Below are positions 1-8,504 of a stretch of 64,000 bases of DNA, piece after piece. Within the stretch, counting starts at the first letter, position 1. Each line of letters starts with the position of its first letter. The position numbers and the translations under genes were made by a program. The notes under the pieces are model-generated. The model was not told where the DNA came from. It made no database searches and saw nothing but the letters and a program-made list of their open reading frames with translations. Origin of the DNA: Ruminiclostridium josui JCM 17888. GTDB taxonomy: Bacteria; Bacillota; Clostridia; Acetivibrionales; DSM-1351. The stretch is taken from positions 1,633,501-1,697,500 of the forward strand of contig NZ_JAGE01000001.1 in NCBI RefSeq assembly GCF_000526495.1, given 5' to 3'.

Positions 1-487
1 TCCTCTTCCATGAGACTTTTTCTCTATATTATTTTTTGTTTCCAGATGCTTTAACGTGTCAGACAATCTGTCTGGTTTATCACTTTGTTCTGATACCAAA
101 TTTGGATTATTACCCTGATTATCTTGACCTGTAACGTTAGTAAGTAAATCAGATACACCGGTATTCTCCGGCTTGTCCATTAGTTTCGAGGCCTTGCTTG
201 GCCTTCCTCTCCGGGATTTTCTTAAGACAGGAACCTCCTCTGATGTTTCTTTGGACCTTTCTTCGCTTGCTTGAGTTTCTTTCGAATTCGCAGCTGGTTC
301 AGCCGTTTTAATTTCTTTAGAAACAACTTCTTCCACAATATCATCAGATTTAAGCTTTTTGGAGTTTTCACTAAGTAGTTCTACTAACTCACTCTTCTTA
401 TATTTGGATATATTTTTCATCCCCAGCATTTTTGCAATATATCTCAAATCTTCTAACGTTTTTGATTGTAAATTAACTTGGTCCATA
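1..487 (-). CDS. rho: Transcription termination factor Rho, N-terminal part (runs off left edge)
   Basis: Only the first ~162 codons are inside the window; the reading frame stays open to base 1. The protein starts MDQVNLQSKTLEDLRYIAK and has a SAP-like Rho_N domain at about residues 5-45 (leucine/lysine-rich, with KKSELVELL). This is followed by a low-complexity linker rich in Glu, Lys, Ser, Asn and Gln with a basic RKSRRGRPSK patch near residues 95-105. Such a hydrophilic insert between Rho_N and the RNA-binding core is common in clostridial and actinobacterial Rho. The ATG is preceded by AAGGTGGTG. The S1-like and RecA-like ATPase domains would lie outside the window, so the identification rests on the N-terminus only. 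A consensus promoter sits about 140 bases upstream, giving a leader that could carry autoregulation. Confidence 0.75.
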
Positions 488-624
488 ATTCACCACCTTA
501 TAAAATCTTTTACTATTCAGACCAATAAAAAGTAAGGAAAATATTTATCACGAAAATCTTTATAGAAAATCAAACTACTTCTTCCGTTTTCTAGAGGAGA
601 ATTTTTGAATATCCCACAAAAACC

Positions 625-653
625 ATTATATCAAAAGTGTAAATACATGTCAA
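625..653 (-). promoter_or_regulatory. Sigma-A promoter of rho
   Basis: On the minus strand there is TTGACA (648-653), a 17-base spacer and TATAAT (625-630), a perfect consensus. It points at rho, whose start is about 135 bases downstream. Confidence 0.8.
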
Positions 654-1048
654 TGTTATTAAAATTTACTAACATGGAAAATAGTCTCAGTTCAGCTATG
701 TAGGTTATTAGCCTTATTTGATTTCACTTTTGACCTGAGGAAATAAAATTCACCCTTCCGTAATTATTGCCATTAAGGTATGTTTTAATTCATATTACCC
801 TCACTTCTTTTAATACTACACCTTTTTAAGCTATTTGGGTATAGTTTACGTAATATAAAAATCATATACCTAATTCTTTACATAATAGAAAATTTAAATG
901 ATAGACATAATATTGTAGATGTTTCATATATGGCTCTCTAATTGCATTTCAAATCTTCTTGTTATTATGTATACGGCATTGGCATCCAATTACTTTAATG
1001 TTATAATTACTTAAAATTCAGGCCATACGGTGTATATAACTTAATTAT
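654..1048. other. Intergenic region with no recognised gene
   Basis: This is about 400 bases of AT-rich DNA between the divergent rho promoter and the VOC gene. I see no convincing ORF, tRNA, riboswitch or terminator. The plus-strand promoter of the VOC gene presumably lies near the right end, but no clear -35/-10 pair stands out. Confidence 0.5.
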
Positions 1049-1064
1049 AAAGGGAGATGGATAA

Positions 1065-1418
1065 ATGATTTTAGGAGAAGTTTGCATAGAAACAAATGAC
1101 GTTGTTAAAATTGTTGATTTCTACAGAAGTATCTTAGGTATTTCTTCGGATTGTAAGGATGAAGTACACCAATTTATAATTACAGAAAGTACTACTTTGA
1201 GTGTTTACAATAACGGTAAAATAAAGAACAACCAAAATGAAAATATCAGCTTAGCTTTTACTGTTGATGATGTAGATGAAGAATATAAGAGATTATTAAA
1301 TTTAGGAGTACATATTATTGATGCTCCAAAATTACAGCCATGGGGAGCAAAAAATATGCATTTCTGTGACCCCGATGGCAATCACATTTATTTTAGAAGT
1401 ATGCCAAAGGGTGTTTAG
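1065..1418 (+). CDS. VOC (glyoxalase/bleomycin-resistance fold) family protein
   Basis: This 117-residue protein has the single beta-alpha-beta-beta-beta repeat pair of the vicinal oxygen chelate superfamily. An N-terminal half (IETNDVVKIVDFYRSILGI) is followed by a C-terminal half with FTVDDVDEEYKRLLNLG and the typical end FCDPDGNHIYF. The length matches a one-domain VOC protein that works as a dimer. GGGAGATGG lies just before the ATG. Members include glyoxalases, dioxygenases and antibiotic-binding proteins; the substrate cannot be read from sequence. It stands alone, followed closely by a decayed methyltransferase gene. Confidence 0.8.
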   Translation: MILGEVCIETNDVVKIVDFYRSILGISSDCKDEVHQFIITESTTLSVYNNGKIKNNQNENISLAFTVDDVDEEYKRLLNLGVHIIDAPKLQPWGAKNMHFCDPDGNHIYFRSMPKGV

Positions 1419-1445
1419 CGAAAGTTATTTACACCTCTTATGTGA

Positions 1446-1737
1446 AAACAGGATAGTCATTCATGGTATTTCTGTGAAGATGGTGGATTTCTGTGTGTGA
1501 AGCCACATATTTGCTTAGAATCAGTTTATCAATATGAAGATAATACGGAGTTAAGGCAGTCTATTGTAATTACAAAAAAAACTGTGAATTGCTAATATAT
1601 GGGACCATTTTACCAAGGAAGCACTGCTATCAGAAATTCAGTCGGCAGGTTTCAATACATTTGAGTTTTTTGGTGATGTTGCTGGGAAGGAATTTTCAGA
1701 AACAGGTGAAACCATTTGTGTTGTTTTTACAAAGTAA
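1446..1737 (+). pseudogene. Frameshifted remnant of a class I SAM-dependent methyltransferase (C-terminal part)
   Basis: Two frames join into one recognisable C-terminus. The first, about 1446-1592, reads HSWYFCEDGGFLCVKPH and continues to ITKKTVNC, then hits a stop. The second, one base out of register from about 1594, reads NIWDHFTKEALLSEIQSAGF and goes on to GETICVVFTK and a TAA at 1735. The pattern (aromatic/acidic strand, 'FTKEALLSEIQSAGF' helix, FGDVAG strand, final VVFTK) is how many small SAM methyltransferases end. The N-terminal half with the SAM-binding glycine motif is absent, so this is a truncated and frameshifted relic. Identification of the family is by pattern only. Confidence 0.6.
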
Positions 1738-1750
1738 GAAGTTCGCACAT

Positions 1751-1786
1751 GAAAAAACCCTTCAAAATGTCATTTTGAAGGGTTTT
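1751..1786 (-). terminator. Terminator after tRNA-Thr
   Basis: A stem of ACCCTTCAAAATG pairing with CATTTTGAAGGGT is followed on the minus strand by six T residues. It ends the tRNA-Thr transcript. Confidence 0.85.
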
Positions 1787-1861
1787 GGAGCTGGCGGACG
1801 GAATCGAACCCCCGACCTGCTGATTACAAGTCAGCTGCTCTACCTGCTGAGCTACACCAGC
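1786..1861 (-). tRNA. tRNA-Thr (anticodon UGU), CCA encoded
   Basis: Read on the minus strand, a 7-bp acceptor GCTGGTG/CGCCAGC, D arm, anticodon loop CTTGTAA (anticodon TGT) closed by GCTGA/TCAGC, a T loop TTCGATT and an encoded CCA are all present. The T stem has one G-G mismatch. A promoter lies directly upstream and a terminator directly downstream, so it is a single-gene transcript. Confidence 0.95.
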
Positions 1862-1908
1862 ATCTTTTCTTTTATCATGGCAGTTGTTTCTGCCCTTGAC
1901 ACTATGAT

Positions 1909-1937
1909 AGTATAGCAGGGTAAAACTCATGTGTCAA
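1909..1937 (-). promoter_or_regulatory. Promoter of tRNA-Thr
   Basis: On the minus strand TTGACA (1932-1937), a 17-base spacer and TATACT (1909-1914) are located about 45 bases before the tRNA. Confidence 0.8.
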
Positions 1938-2030
1938 CACTTTTTTGATAAGAAAATTTAACCATAATGACTGTTTGATTTTATACCACTAGTTCCCCCA
2001 AACTGCCCCTGAAAACTAAACTCATTTGCT

Positions 2031-2618
2031 TCATTTCCTACTCTTTTTAGTATTTGCATAAGAACTATCCTTCTTTTTAGCCATAAATACAAAGTAACCA
2101 TCTATCTCCCAAATTTTGGTCCCTCCAAAAATAGCCGTGAGCTTGTTCTTGTACCAGTCCTTCCTTTTTGTAACCATGTACATCCTTCCACCAATGCAAA
2201 GTCTGTTAAACCCTTTTTCAATGAACTCCTTTGCTACAGAAAAGTCAGTATGATATGGTGGGTTAGATAATATCATAGTAAAATCTTTTTCATCTAGATT
2301 TTTAAAGCCATCACTTTGAATGATTTTAACTCCCTCAACACTGTTAAGTGCCGCATTCTTCTTTGACAATTCCACAGCAATACTGTCCTTGTCAGTCATT
2401 ACAACATTTTCTATCCCTAAAATTTTTGCTGCCAGTATGCCAACTATTCCGTATCCACAGCCCAGGTCCAAAACTTTATCAGTTTTCTCAAATTCAACAA
2501 CAGATAACATTGCTAAAGTACCTTTGTCTATGCTCTTTGGAGAAAAAACTTTATTTGAAGTTTCAAACTTCAAATCTATGTCTTTTACTTTTGCATCAAG
2601 TATATAGTACTCGCTCAT
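2031..2618 (-). CDS. RsmC/YbxB-like class I SAM-dependent methyltransferase
   Basis: The 195-residue protein carries the small-domain methyltransferase (MTS) fold. The SAM motif is VLDLGCGYGIVGI at about residues 49-61, motif II acidic end is VVMTDKD, and the catalytic SNPPYH sits near residue 138. NPPY is typical of enzymes that methylate exocyclic amino groups of bases. Bacillus YbxB and the C-terminal half of E. coli RsmC (16S rRNA m2G1207) have this length and layout. The target is therefore probably rRNA guanine, by family inference. It has a lysine-rich tail. The gene is flanked by tRNA genes on the same strand, with no operon partner. Confidence 0.85.
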   Translation of the reverse strand: MSEYYILDAKVKDIDLKFETSNKVFSPKSIDKGTLAMLSVVEFEKTDKVLDLGCGYGIVGILAAKILGIENVVMTDKDSIAVELSKKNAALNSVEGVKIIQSDGFKNLDEKDFTMILSNPPYHTDFSVAKEFIEKGFNRLCIGGRMYMVTKRKDWYKNKLTAIFGGTKIWEIDGYFVFMAKKKDSSYANTKKSRK

Positions 2619-2745
2619 TTATATCCTCCACTACTTTCTTTTCTAAACAGCTATGTAACCTTAGTATTAAGCTTCTATTATATCTCAAAATTAACAGCAT
2701 TTCTTAAATTAAATGCAAAGGGCATGATATTCAATATTTTTAATA

Positions 2746-2784
2746 CTAAAAAAGCAATTATCATAAAATATGATAATTGCTTTT
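2746..2784 (-). terminator. Terminator after tRNA-Val
   Basis: A 14-15 bp stem (AAAGCAATTATCA with TGATAATTGCTTT) is followed on the minus strand by a T run. Confidence 0.85.
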
Positions 2785-2859
2785 GGTGGGAACTATAGGG
2801 CTCGAACCTATGACCCTCTGCTTGTAAGGCAGATGCTCTCCCAGCTGAGCTAAGCTCCC
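2784..2859 (-). tRNA. tRNA-Val (anticodon UAC), CCA encoded
   Basis: On the minus strand the acceptor stem GGGAGCT pairs with AGTTCCC, the anticodon loop is CTTACAA (TAC) within TCTGC/GCAGA, the T loop is TTCGAGC and CCA is encoded. It is a single-gene unit with its own promoter and terminator. Confidence 0.95.
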
Positions 2860-2872
2860 TTATGCACGAATT

Positions 2873-2901
2873 ATTATAAACTTATCAATTTAAATTGTCA
2901 A
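2873..2901 (-). promoter_or_regulatory. Promoter of tRNA-Val
   Basis: On the minus strand TTGACA (2896-2901), a 17-base spacer and TATAAT (2873-2878): a perfect sigma-A consensus immediately before the tRNA. Confidence 0.85.
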
Positions 2902-3020
2902 TAATTTTTAAATTGATTTTATTTGTTATATTTTTACTGTTTTTTTAACTGGAAAATTGTATAATTTATATGTACTATAAGTTTTTTAACGTAAAGATAT
3001 TAAATTTAGGAGAGTGAATT

Positions 3021-3728
3021 ATGATTCCTACACCACATATCAATGTAAGCGAACAGGGTATTATCGCTGAAACAGTATTAATGCCGGGAGATCCTCTTCG
3101 TGCTAAATTTATAGCCGAGACCTATTTGGAAAACCCGGTTCAATTTAATTCCGTTAGGAATATGTTCGGATATACTGGTACTTATAAAGGCAAAAAAATT
3201 TCTGTTATGGGATCTGGAATGGGTATGCCCTCAATCGGAATATACTCATACGAGTTGTTAAACTTTTATGGAGTTAAGAACATTATTAGGATTGGTTCCT
3301 GCGGTGCTATCCAGGAGGATATTAAAATTAGAGATATAATTATCGGAATGTCGGCTTCTACAACATCCAATTATGCATCCCAATATAACTTGCCTGGAAC
3401 TTTTGCTCCTACCGCATCCTGGCCCCTAATGAAAAAGGCTTTAGACATTGCAGAGAATAAAGGAATATCCGTGAAGGTGGGAAATATTTTATCCTCTGAT
3501 ATATTTTACGATGATGAGCCGGAGGTTTGGAAGAAGTGGGCCAGAATGGGTGTTCTGGCAATAGAAATGGAAGCTGCAGCACTATACATGAATGCAGCTC
3601 GTGCCGGTGCAAATGCTATATGTATATTGACTGTTTCTGACTCCCTTGTTTCACATGAAGCAACATCAGCCGAGGAACGTCAGACATCATTTACCAATAT
3701 GATGGAAATTGCACTAGAACTTGCATAG
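3021..3728 (+). CDS. deoD: Purine nucleoside phosphorylase, DeoD type
   Basis: The 235-residue protein matches the hexameric DeoD/UDP family in length and motifs. MPGDPLRAK (about residues 21-29) gives phosphate-binding Gly/Arg, [16 protein letters not shown] and RIGSCGA line the ribose/phosphate site, and [14 protein letters not shown] (about 175-188) holds the ribose-binding ME pair. VSDSL near residue 207 carries the Asp that contacts the purine base. It reversibly phosphorolyses purine (deoxy)nucleosides to free base and (deoxy)ribose-1-phosphate in the cytoplasm (salvage). AGGAGAG precedes the ATG, and TATAAT lies about 60 bases upstream. It is monocistronic, ended by a hairpin. Confidence 0.95.
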   Translation: MIPTPHINVSEQGIIAETVLMPGDPLRAKFIAETYLENPVQFNSVRNMFGYTGTYKGKKISVMGSGMGMPSIGIYSYELLNFYGVKNIIRIGSCGAIQEDIKIRDIIIGMSASTTSNYASQYNLPGTFAPTASWPLMKKALDIAENKGISVKVGNILSSDIFYDDEPEVWKKWARMGVLAIEMEAAALYMNAARAGANAICILTVSDSLVSHEATSAEERQTSFTNMMEIALELA

Positions 3729-3740
3729 GGTGTTATAGAA

Positions 3741-3780
3741 AGAGTCTATCCATTTATTTATGGGTAGGCTCTTATTTTTA
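3741..3780 (+). terminator. Terminator after deoD
   Basis: The hairpin AGAGTCTATCC / GGGTAGGCTCT with a short loop is followed by TATTTTTA. Confidence 0.75.
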
Positions 3781-4030
3781 AATTTTTTGTTACATTTATG
3801 TATTTCTACTTTTATCTACTTTTATATTTAGATTTAGTTTGATATAATCGTTTTCGTGTTTAAAAGTCAGCAAATATCTGTATAATAATACTTTGCAGGT
3901 AAAATTTTTCAAAATTTACCTGTTACTTTGGCAAAAAGATGACATGAAATATACAGCTAGGGGTATTATATTATACAGAAAATGCTATTACTTTATTCTG
4001 ACTTAAATAATAACAGGAAGCTGGGTAAAT

Positions 4031-6508
4031 ATGAAAAATATAAGAAATAATTTAATCTACTTTTTTTTAGTTGCAGTAATAAGTACTGTAGATATATTTT
4101 ATAATAGTAACGGATTTGTCCAATTGGCTTTAGTACTATTGGCTTCAACCGTTGTTTTCTATATGTCTTCTATAAAGTTAAAAATTAATAGGCTTGCATT
4201 TATTATCCTTTTTGGTGCAAACCTAATTGTTTTATTACTGTCAATAACTCACAGAATATACCTGTTAAATATGCTGTTCCTTTCATATCTTTTATGGAGT
4301 GTTATTACCCCAAAGCTTCAGCGGTTTAAATTATTGTTTCCCGTAACATTTTTGCTTTCATTTATTTCTGTGTACGCTGTGTCTTTGTTAGATTTCAGTG
4401 TACCTGTATTTGTAATAGCATTTTATCCCGTATATGTATTCGGCTCCTTTGTAAATGGGAAAAATATTATCAAATCGAAAAAGATATGGGCATTTGCTTT
4501 TATGAACTTGGTAATTTCTTCTTGCGGGTTAGCAGTTTTTCTATTTAAAGCACTTGGTCATTCAATTATTGATAGTATGCTTTTGTTAAATATCGTTAAG
4601 TTAGGTGCCTTAACCGCTGTTTACCTGCCCTTTATAACACTTTTTGCCATATGGTTTTCCATATCTGCAAATATGATTTTCCGTATGCTAATATCAAGGT
4701 TCTCAAAGGGAAGTACCGCTTTTGATCTTTCAGATTTTATAAAGCCAGTGGTAAACTTTATATCCTTCTTTGCAGTTTCCGGTATTGCAACCTTTATTTG
4801 CGAGTTTTCCATAAGGCAAAATCTAAATGAAACCATTAAGGATGTACTTGACCCTAATCTGATGTTTAATATAATGGTTTTATGCGGCATTTATCTGTGT
4901 TTGACAGCATTGTTAGGTAAGGGTATCCCTAAAGTTATCATAGGAATAGTGACTATTTTCCTTACAGTTGCTAATTATATCAAGTTCACATATTTTGACG
5001 AACCTTTTTATCCATGGGATTTATATCTTATTCGTAATTTAATCGGTATATCAAAAGAATATATTAGTATCCCTATTATAATCGCTGTTGTTGCCGCTAT
5101 TGGAGTACTGATGTATCTTGTGATACACTTCAGAAAGGCTATAGGCAGATATATGAAACCAAAACTTTCTATATACCTGCTTCCTTTTGCTGCAGTATTT
5201 TTCTTACTGAATTCCATAATTCTTACAAACACACCTTTGTCAGTACAATTGGGAATACAGAAATCATGGTATATCGGTAAAGACGAAATAATGGCTAACG
5301 GAATGTTCGCCCAAAACTATTTTTACCTTACAGAGCTTGATAAGTACCTTAATCCTAAGCCTCAAGGTTATAGCGAGAATACAATGGCCGAGATTAATAC
5401 GAAATATGGCAAATCCGGTGAAAGTGTAGCCGCCTCTGCCGTTGCTTCAAAAGAAAAACCTAACATTATCATGATAATGAGTGAAAGTTTTTGGGATATA
5501 ACTAAGCTTAATGATATAAAATTCAGCAAAGATATTGTAGAAAATACTCATAAGTACCAAAAGGGACAAATAGCAGCGCCAATTATTGGTGGTGGAACTG
5601 CAAACAGTGAATTTGAGGCTCTCACAGGGTTGTCAATCTCTTCCTTGAGCCCGGGTATTATTGTTTACAATGCATATCTCAGAACAGAAACTCCAAGTAT
5701 TGCATCTGTTTTTAAGGACAACGGCTACAGCACGACTGCTATTCACCCAAATTATGGTTGGTTTTATAACAGAGATAAAGTATATAATTATTTCGGATTT
5801 GAGAATTTTTACGATGTTGATAAATTCGACCTCAGTTCTCAGTGTAAAGGACCGTATATTTCAGATTATGCCTTAGTTGACAAAATTCTGGATACTTTGG
5901 ATTCCTCTGATAAGCCCGCGTTTATTTTTGGAATTTCAATGCAGAATCATGACCCCTATATTGATAAATACAGTTCTCATGATGTAACTGTGGAATCAGA
6001 TAAACTAAACGACCAACAGAAGAATATAGTAGGTAATTTTGCTCAAGGTATTTATGACGCCGATCAATCTTTTGGAAAGCTTATAGAAGAGTTGAAAAAG
6101 ACTAATAAGCCTACATTGGTGTATTTCTTTGGAGATCATGCCCCCAGACTTGGAACTCTGAATGATTTTTACAAAGTATATGATCTCTTAGGCACTGATG
6201 ACAGGTCAGCTCAAAACCAAAACTTAGAAAAGTTAAAATATTACACAACTCCTTTTGCTGCATGGTCAAACTTCAAAGAGATTGATTCTTTCTCCGAAAT
6301 TGTTTCGCCGTCTCATATAGCCTACAAGATTTTGCAGGATGCCGGTGTAAAATATCCTAATTATTTTAATATTCTTCCGGAGTTGGAGAAAAAGTTCCCT
6401 GTTCTCCATCAGCAAACTATAAATACTATTGACAGTAATAACCAGCTTATTAAGGATTATCGCTTAATCCAATACGATATTTTATTTGGAAATAAATACT
6501 TGAAATAG
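4031..6508 (+). CDS. LTA synthase family phosphoglycerol transferase with extended membrane domain
   Basis: The 825-residue membrane enzyme has about 10-12 hydrophobic segments in residues 1-410, then an extracellular alkaline-phosphatase/sulfatase domain. The latter begins KPNIIMIMSESFWD (about 475-488; metal-binding Glu), contains GGGTANSEFE (about 521-530; Thr is the expected nucleophile) and FFGDHAPRLG (about 699-708; metal-binding Asp/His). LtaS-like enzymes move glycerol-phosphate from phosphatidylglycerol onto lipoteichoic acid or related glycopolymers outside the cell. Typical LtaS is about 650 residues with five membrane spans, so this is a longer subtype seen in clostridia. The exact polymer is unknown. 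Monocistronic; RBS GGAAG before the ATG. Confidence 0.85.
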   Translation: MKNIRNNLIYFFLVAVISTVDIFYNSNGFVQLALVLLASTVVFYMSSIKLKINRLAFIILFGANLIVLLLSITHRIYLLNMLFLSYLLWSVITPKLQRFKLLFPVTFLLSFISVYAVSLLDFSVPVFVIAFYPVYVFGSFVNGKNIIKSKKIWAFAFMNLVISSCGLAVFLFKALGHSIIDSMLLLNIVKLGALTAVYLPFITLFAIWFSISANMIFRMLISRFSKGSTAFDLSDFIKPVVNFISFFAVSGIATFICEFSIRQNLNETIKDVLDPNLMFNIMVLCGIYLCLTALLGKGIPKVIIGIVTIFLTVANYIKFTYFDEPFYPWDLYLIRNLIGISKEYISIPIIIAVVAAIGVLMYLVIHFRKAIGRYMKPKLSIYLLPFAAVFFLLNSIILTNTPLSVQLGIQKSWYIGKDEIMANGMFAQNYFYLTELDKYLNPKPQGYSENTMAEINTKYGKSGESVAASAVASKEKPNIIMIMSESFWDITKLNDIKFSKDIVENTHKYQKGQIAAPIIGGGTANSEFEALTGLSISSLSPGIIVYNAYLRTETPSIASVFKDNGYSTTAIHPNYGWFYNRDKVYNYFGFENFYDVDKFDLSSQCKGPYISDYALVDKILDTLDSSDKPAFIFGISMQNHDPYIDKYSSHDVTVESDKLNDQQKNIVGNFAQGIYDADQSFGKLIEELKKTNKPTLVYFFGDHAPRLGTLNDFYKVYDLLGTDDRSAQNQNLEKLKYYTTPFAAWSNFKEIDSFSEIVSPSHIAYKILQDAGVKYPNYFNILPELEKKFPVLHQQTINTIDSNNQLIKDYRLIQYDILFGNKYLK

Positions 6509-6564
6509 ACATAATAATACCGCGATTTACCATAAAAATCTCATTTTTTGGTGCATAATAGTGT

Positions 6565-6592
6565 TTGACTTATTTTTACATAACAGTATAAT
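6565..6592 (+). promoter_or_regulatory. Promoter of the orphan histidine kinase
   Basis: TTGACT (6565-6570), a 16-base spacer and TATAAT (6587-6592) are about 28 bases before the start codon, leaving a short leader. Confidence 0.75.
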
Positions 6593-6619
6593 ATTATGGT
6601 GTAGAGAGAGGTCATATAT

Positions 6620-8479
6620 ATGTGTTATTTGTCTTATTCGGTTTTAGTGACGATAATATCACTTATAATTTTGTTAACTTACGCAGTTACTACCTCCTGT
6701 GTCTTTATACTAAAGCGTAATAATAGCAATCGACGATTTTATTTACTTTTAAATATTGTACTTACACTTTGGTCTTTGTCTTTTGTGTTTTTTTTGAGTT
6801 CTCCGGACAAAGAATCTGCTCTTATGTGGTATAAGGTGGGAGCTATAGGGTTTTGTACATATAATATTTTGTCAATTAACATTGTATCAATACTAAATGA
6901 CGGGCCGCAGAACACAAAATTGACTGTACCCGTCATATTTTCATTATGCATTCCTATAACGATACTGTTTCTTTTTGACAACTTGAGTTATCTTACTATT
7001 TACAAGAGTAATGGGATTTGGTTATACTCCTTTAATACCCCAGACCCATGGTTTTTGCCTTGCTCCCTCTTTATTGGGATTATTTTGTATATAAATTTGA
7101 GTTCTACTGAGCTAAAGTCAGTTATTACACACGCTCTTCTTCAAACAGTTCCTTTAAGCGTTGGAATTGTTACAAACATTATATTGCCTTGTTTCAGTAG
7201 AAATGTATCACCGACTATTGTACATACTACTATTGTTATATATTCCATAACATTAAATATTATATTTGCGAAGCAAAGTTTGAATATGACATCCGCTTCA
7301 ATTACAGCTAAACAGATTATTTCAAAATTATCTGATATGGTTATTATCACTGATACAAAGGGTAAAATAATAGAGGTCAATGATAGTTTTAGAGAGCTTT
7401 CAGGATATTGTCATTCTGAGCTTTTGGAAAGAGACGTTTCTACTTTGTTTTCGCCGAAAATATGCTCGGATAAATCTAGTGTAAAGATATCAGGTTATAA
7501 AATCCTAACTAAGGATAATCACACAATACCTGTCAATATCTCCATATCCCCGATTTATTCCGAGGATAAGACTATTATCGGAACTACATATATCTTGCAA
7601 GATGCAAGTAATGTCCTCAGTTTTGCTGAAAAAGTTGCAGAGGAAGTTGCTGTTACAAATGTTGCTAATCAGGCAAATGATAAATTAAAAGAATTGGATA
7701 AGCTGAAAACTGATTTTCTGTGTAATGTTTCTCATGAGCTTAGAACACCATTAAATCTTATGGTTAGCAGTCTTAAACTTTCAGCTCTTAAAATCAGCCA
7801 GAACCATGGTGTACTTGACACAGCATTGATGCACAAGCATTTTCACATAATGAATCAGAATTGTTTCAGGCTGACGAGGATTATTAATAATATTATCGAC
7901 ATTACCAAGATGGATGCAGGCTCTTTGGATCTAAACCTATCAAACAACAATATTGTTGATATTGTAGAGGAAACTGTCCTATCGGTAGCATCTTATATTA
8001 AAGATAAGGGTATTACCTTGATATTCGATACGGACGTTGAAGAAAAGTTTATGGCCTGCGACCCTGATCAAATACAAAGAATTCTCTTGAATTTGATTTC
8101 TAATGCGGTAAAGTTTAATGGTAATGGAAGAGAAATTTATGTAAGTATTACAGACTCTGCTGATAATGTAAAAATATCAGTTAAGGATAACGGAATCGGT
8201 ATTTCCTTGGAAAACCAATCATTAATTTTTGATAGGTTTATTCAAGTGGATAAGTCCCTTACTCGGCAACATGAAGGAAGCGGAATGGGATTGACTATTA
8301 CAAAGTATCTGGTAGAACTGCACAAGGGCTCTATAACTTTAGAGAGCGAGCCTAACAAGGGTAGTACTTTTACAATTACGTTGCCTGTATACCTTGTACC
8401 AAAAAGTGCAGCTAAAAATGTCCCTACACTTCTTACTTTAAACGAAAAAGTTAATATAGAGTTCTCAGATGTTTACTAA
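6620..8479 (+). CDS. Orphan membrane sensor histidine kinase (7TM-PAS-HisKA-HATPase)
   Basis: The 619-residue protein has about seven hydrophobic segments in residues 1-225 (histidine-kinase 7TM region type), a PAS domain at about 237-330 (VIITDTKGKIIEVNDSF), a HisKA box with the phospho-accepting His in SHELRTPLN (about 371-379), and a HATPase domain with LISNAVKF (N box, about 493), DNGIGIS (G1, about 523) and GSGMGLT (G2, about 553). No response regulator is adjacent. In clostridia, orphan kinases of this type often feed Spo0A, so a role in sporulation control is possible, but that is inference. It has its own promoter, and its RBS GAGAGAGG precedes the ATG. Confidence 0.85.
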   Translation: MCYLSYSVLVTIISLIILLTYAVTTSCVFILKRNNSNRRFYLLLNIVLTLWSLSFVFFLSSPDKESALMWYKVGAIGFCTYNILSINIVSILNDGPQNTKLTVPVIFSLCIPITILFLFDNLSYLTIYKSNGIWLYSFNTPDPWFLPCSLFIGIILYINLSSTELKSVITHALLQTVPLSVGIVTNIILPCFSRNVSPTIVHTTIVIYSITLNIIFAKQSLNMTSASITAKQIISKLSDMVIITDTKGKIIEVNDSFRELSGYCHSELLERDVSTLFSPKICSDKSSVKISGYKILTKDNHTIPVNISISPIYSEDKTIIGTTYILQDASNVLSFAEKVAEEVAVTNVANQANDKLKELDKLKTDFLCNVSHELRTPLNLMVSSLKLSALKISQNHGVLDTALMHKHFHIMNQNCFRLTRIINNIIDITKMDAGSLDLNLSNNNIVDIVEETVLSVASYIKDKGITLIFDTDVEEKFMACDPDQIQRILLNLISNAVKFNGNGREIYVSITDSADNVKISVKDNGIGISLENQSLIFDRFIQVDKSLTRQHEGSGMGLTITKYLVELHKGSITLESEPNKGSTFTITLPVYLVPKSAAKNVPTLLTLNEKVNIEFSDVY

Positions 8480-8504
8480 GTTATTAAATTGGATTTTCAT
8501 TTAA

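Noticed and set aside
1065..1418. Antibiotic-resistance (fosfomycin or bleomycin) function for the VOC protein
   Set aside because: Nothing beyond the fold supports a specific drug.
1589..1915. 108-codon plus-strand ORF
   Set aside because: It reads through the methyltransferase relic in the wrong frame and across tRNA-Thr on the opposite strand.
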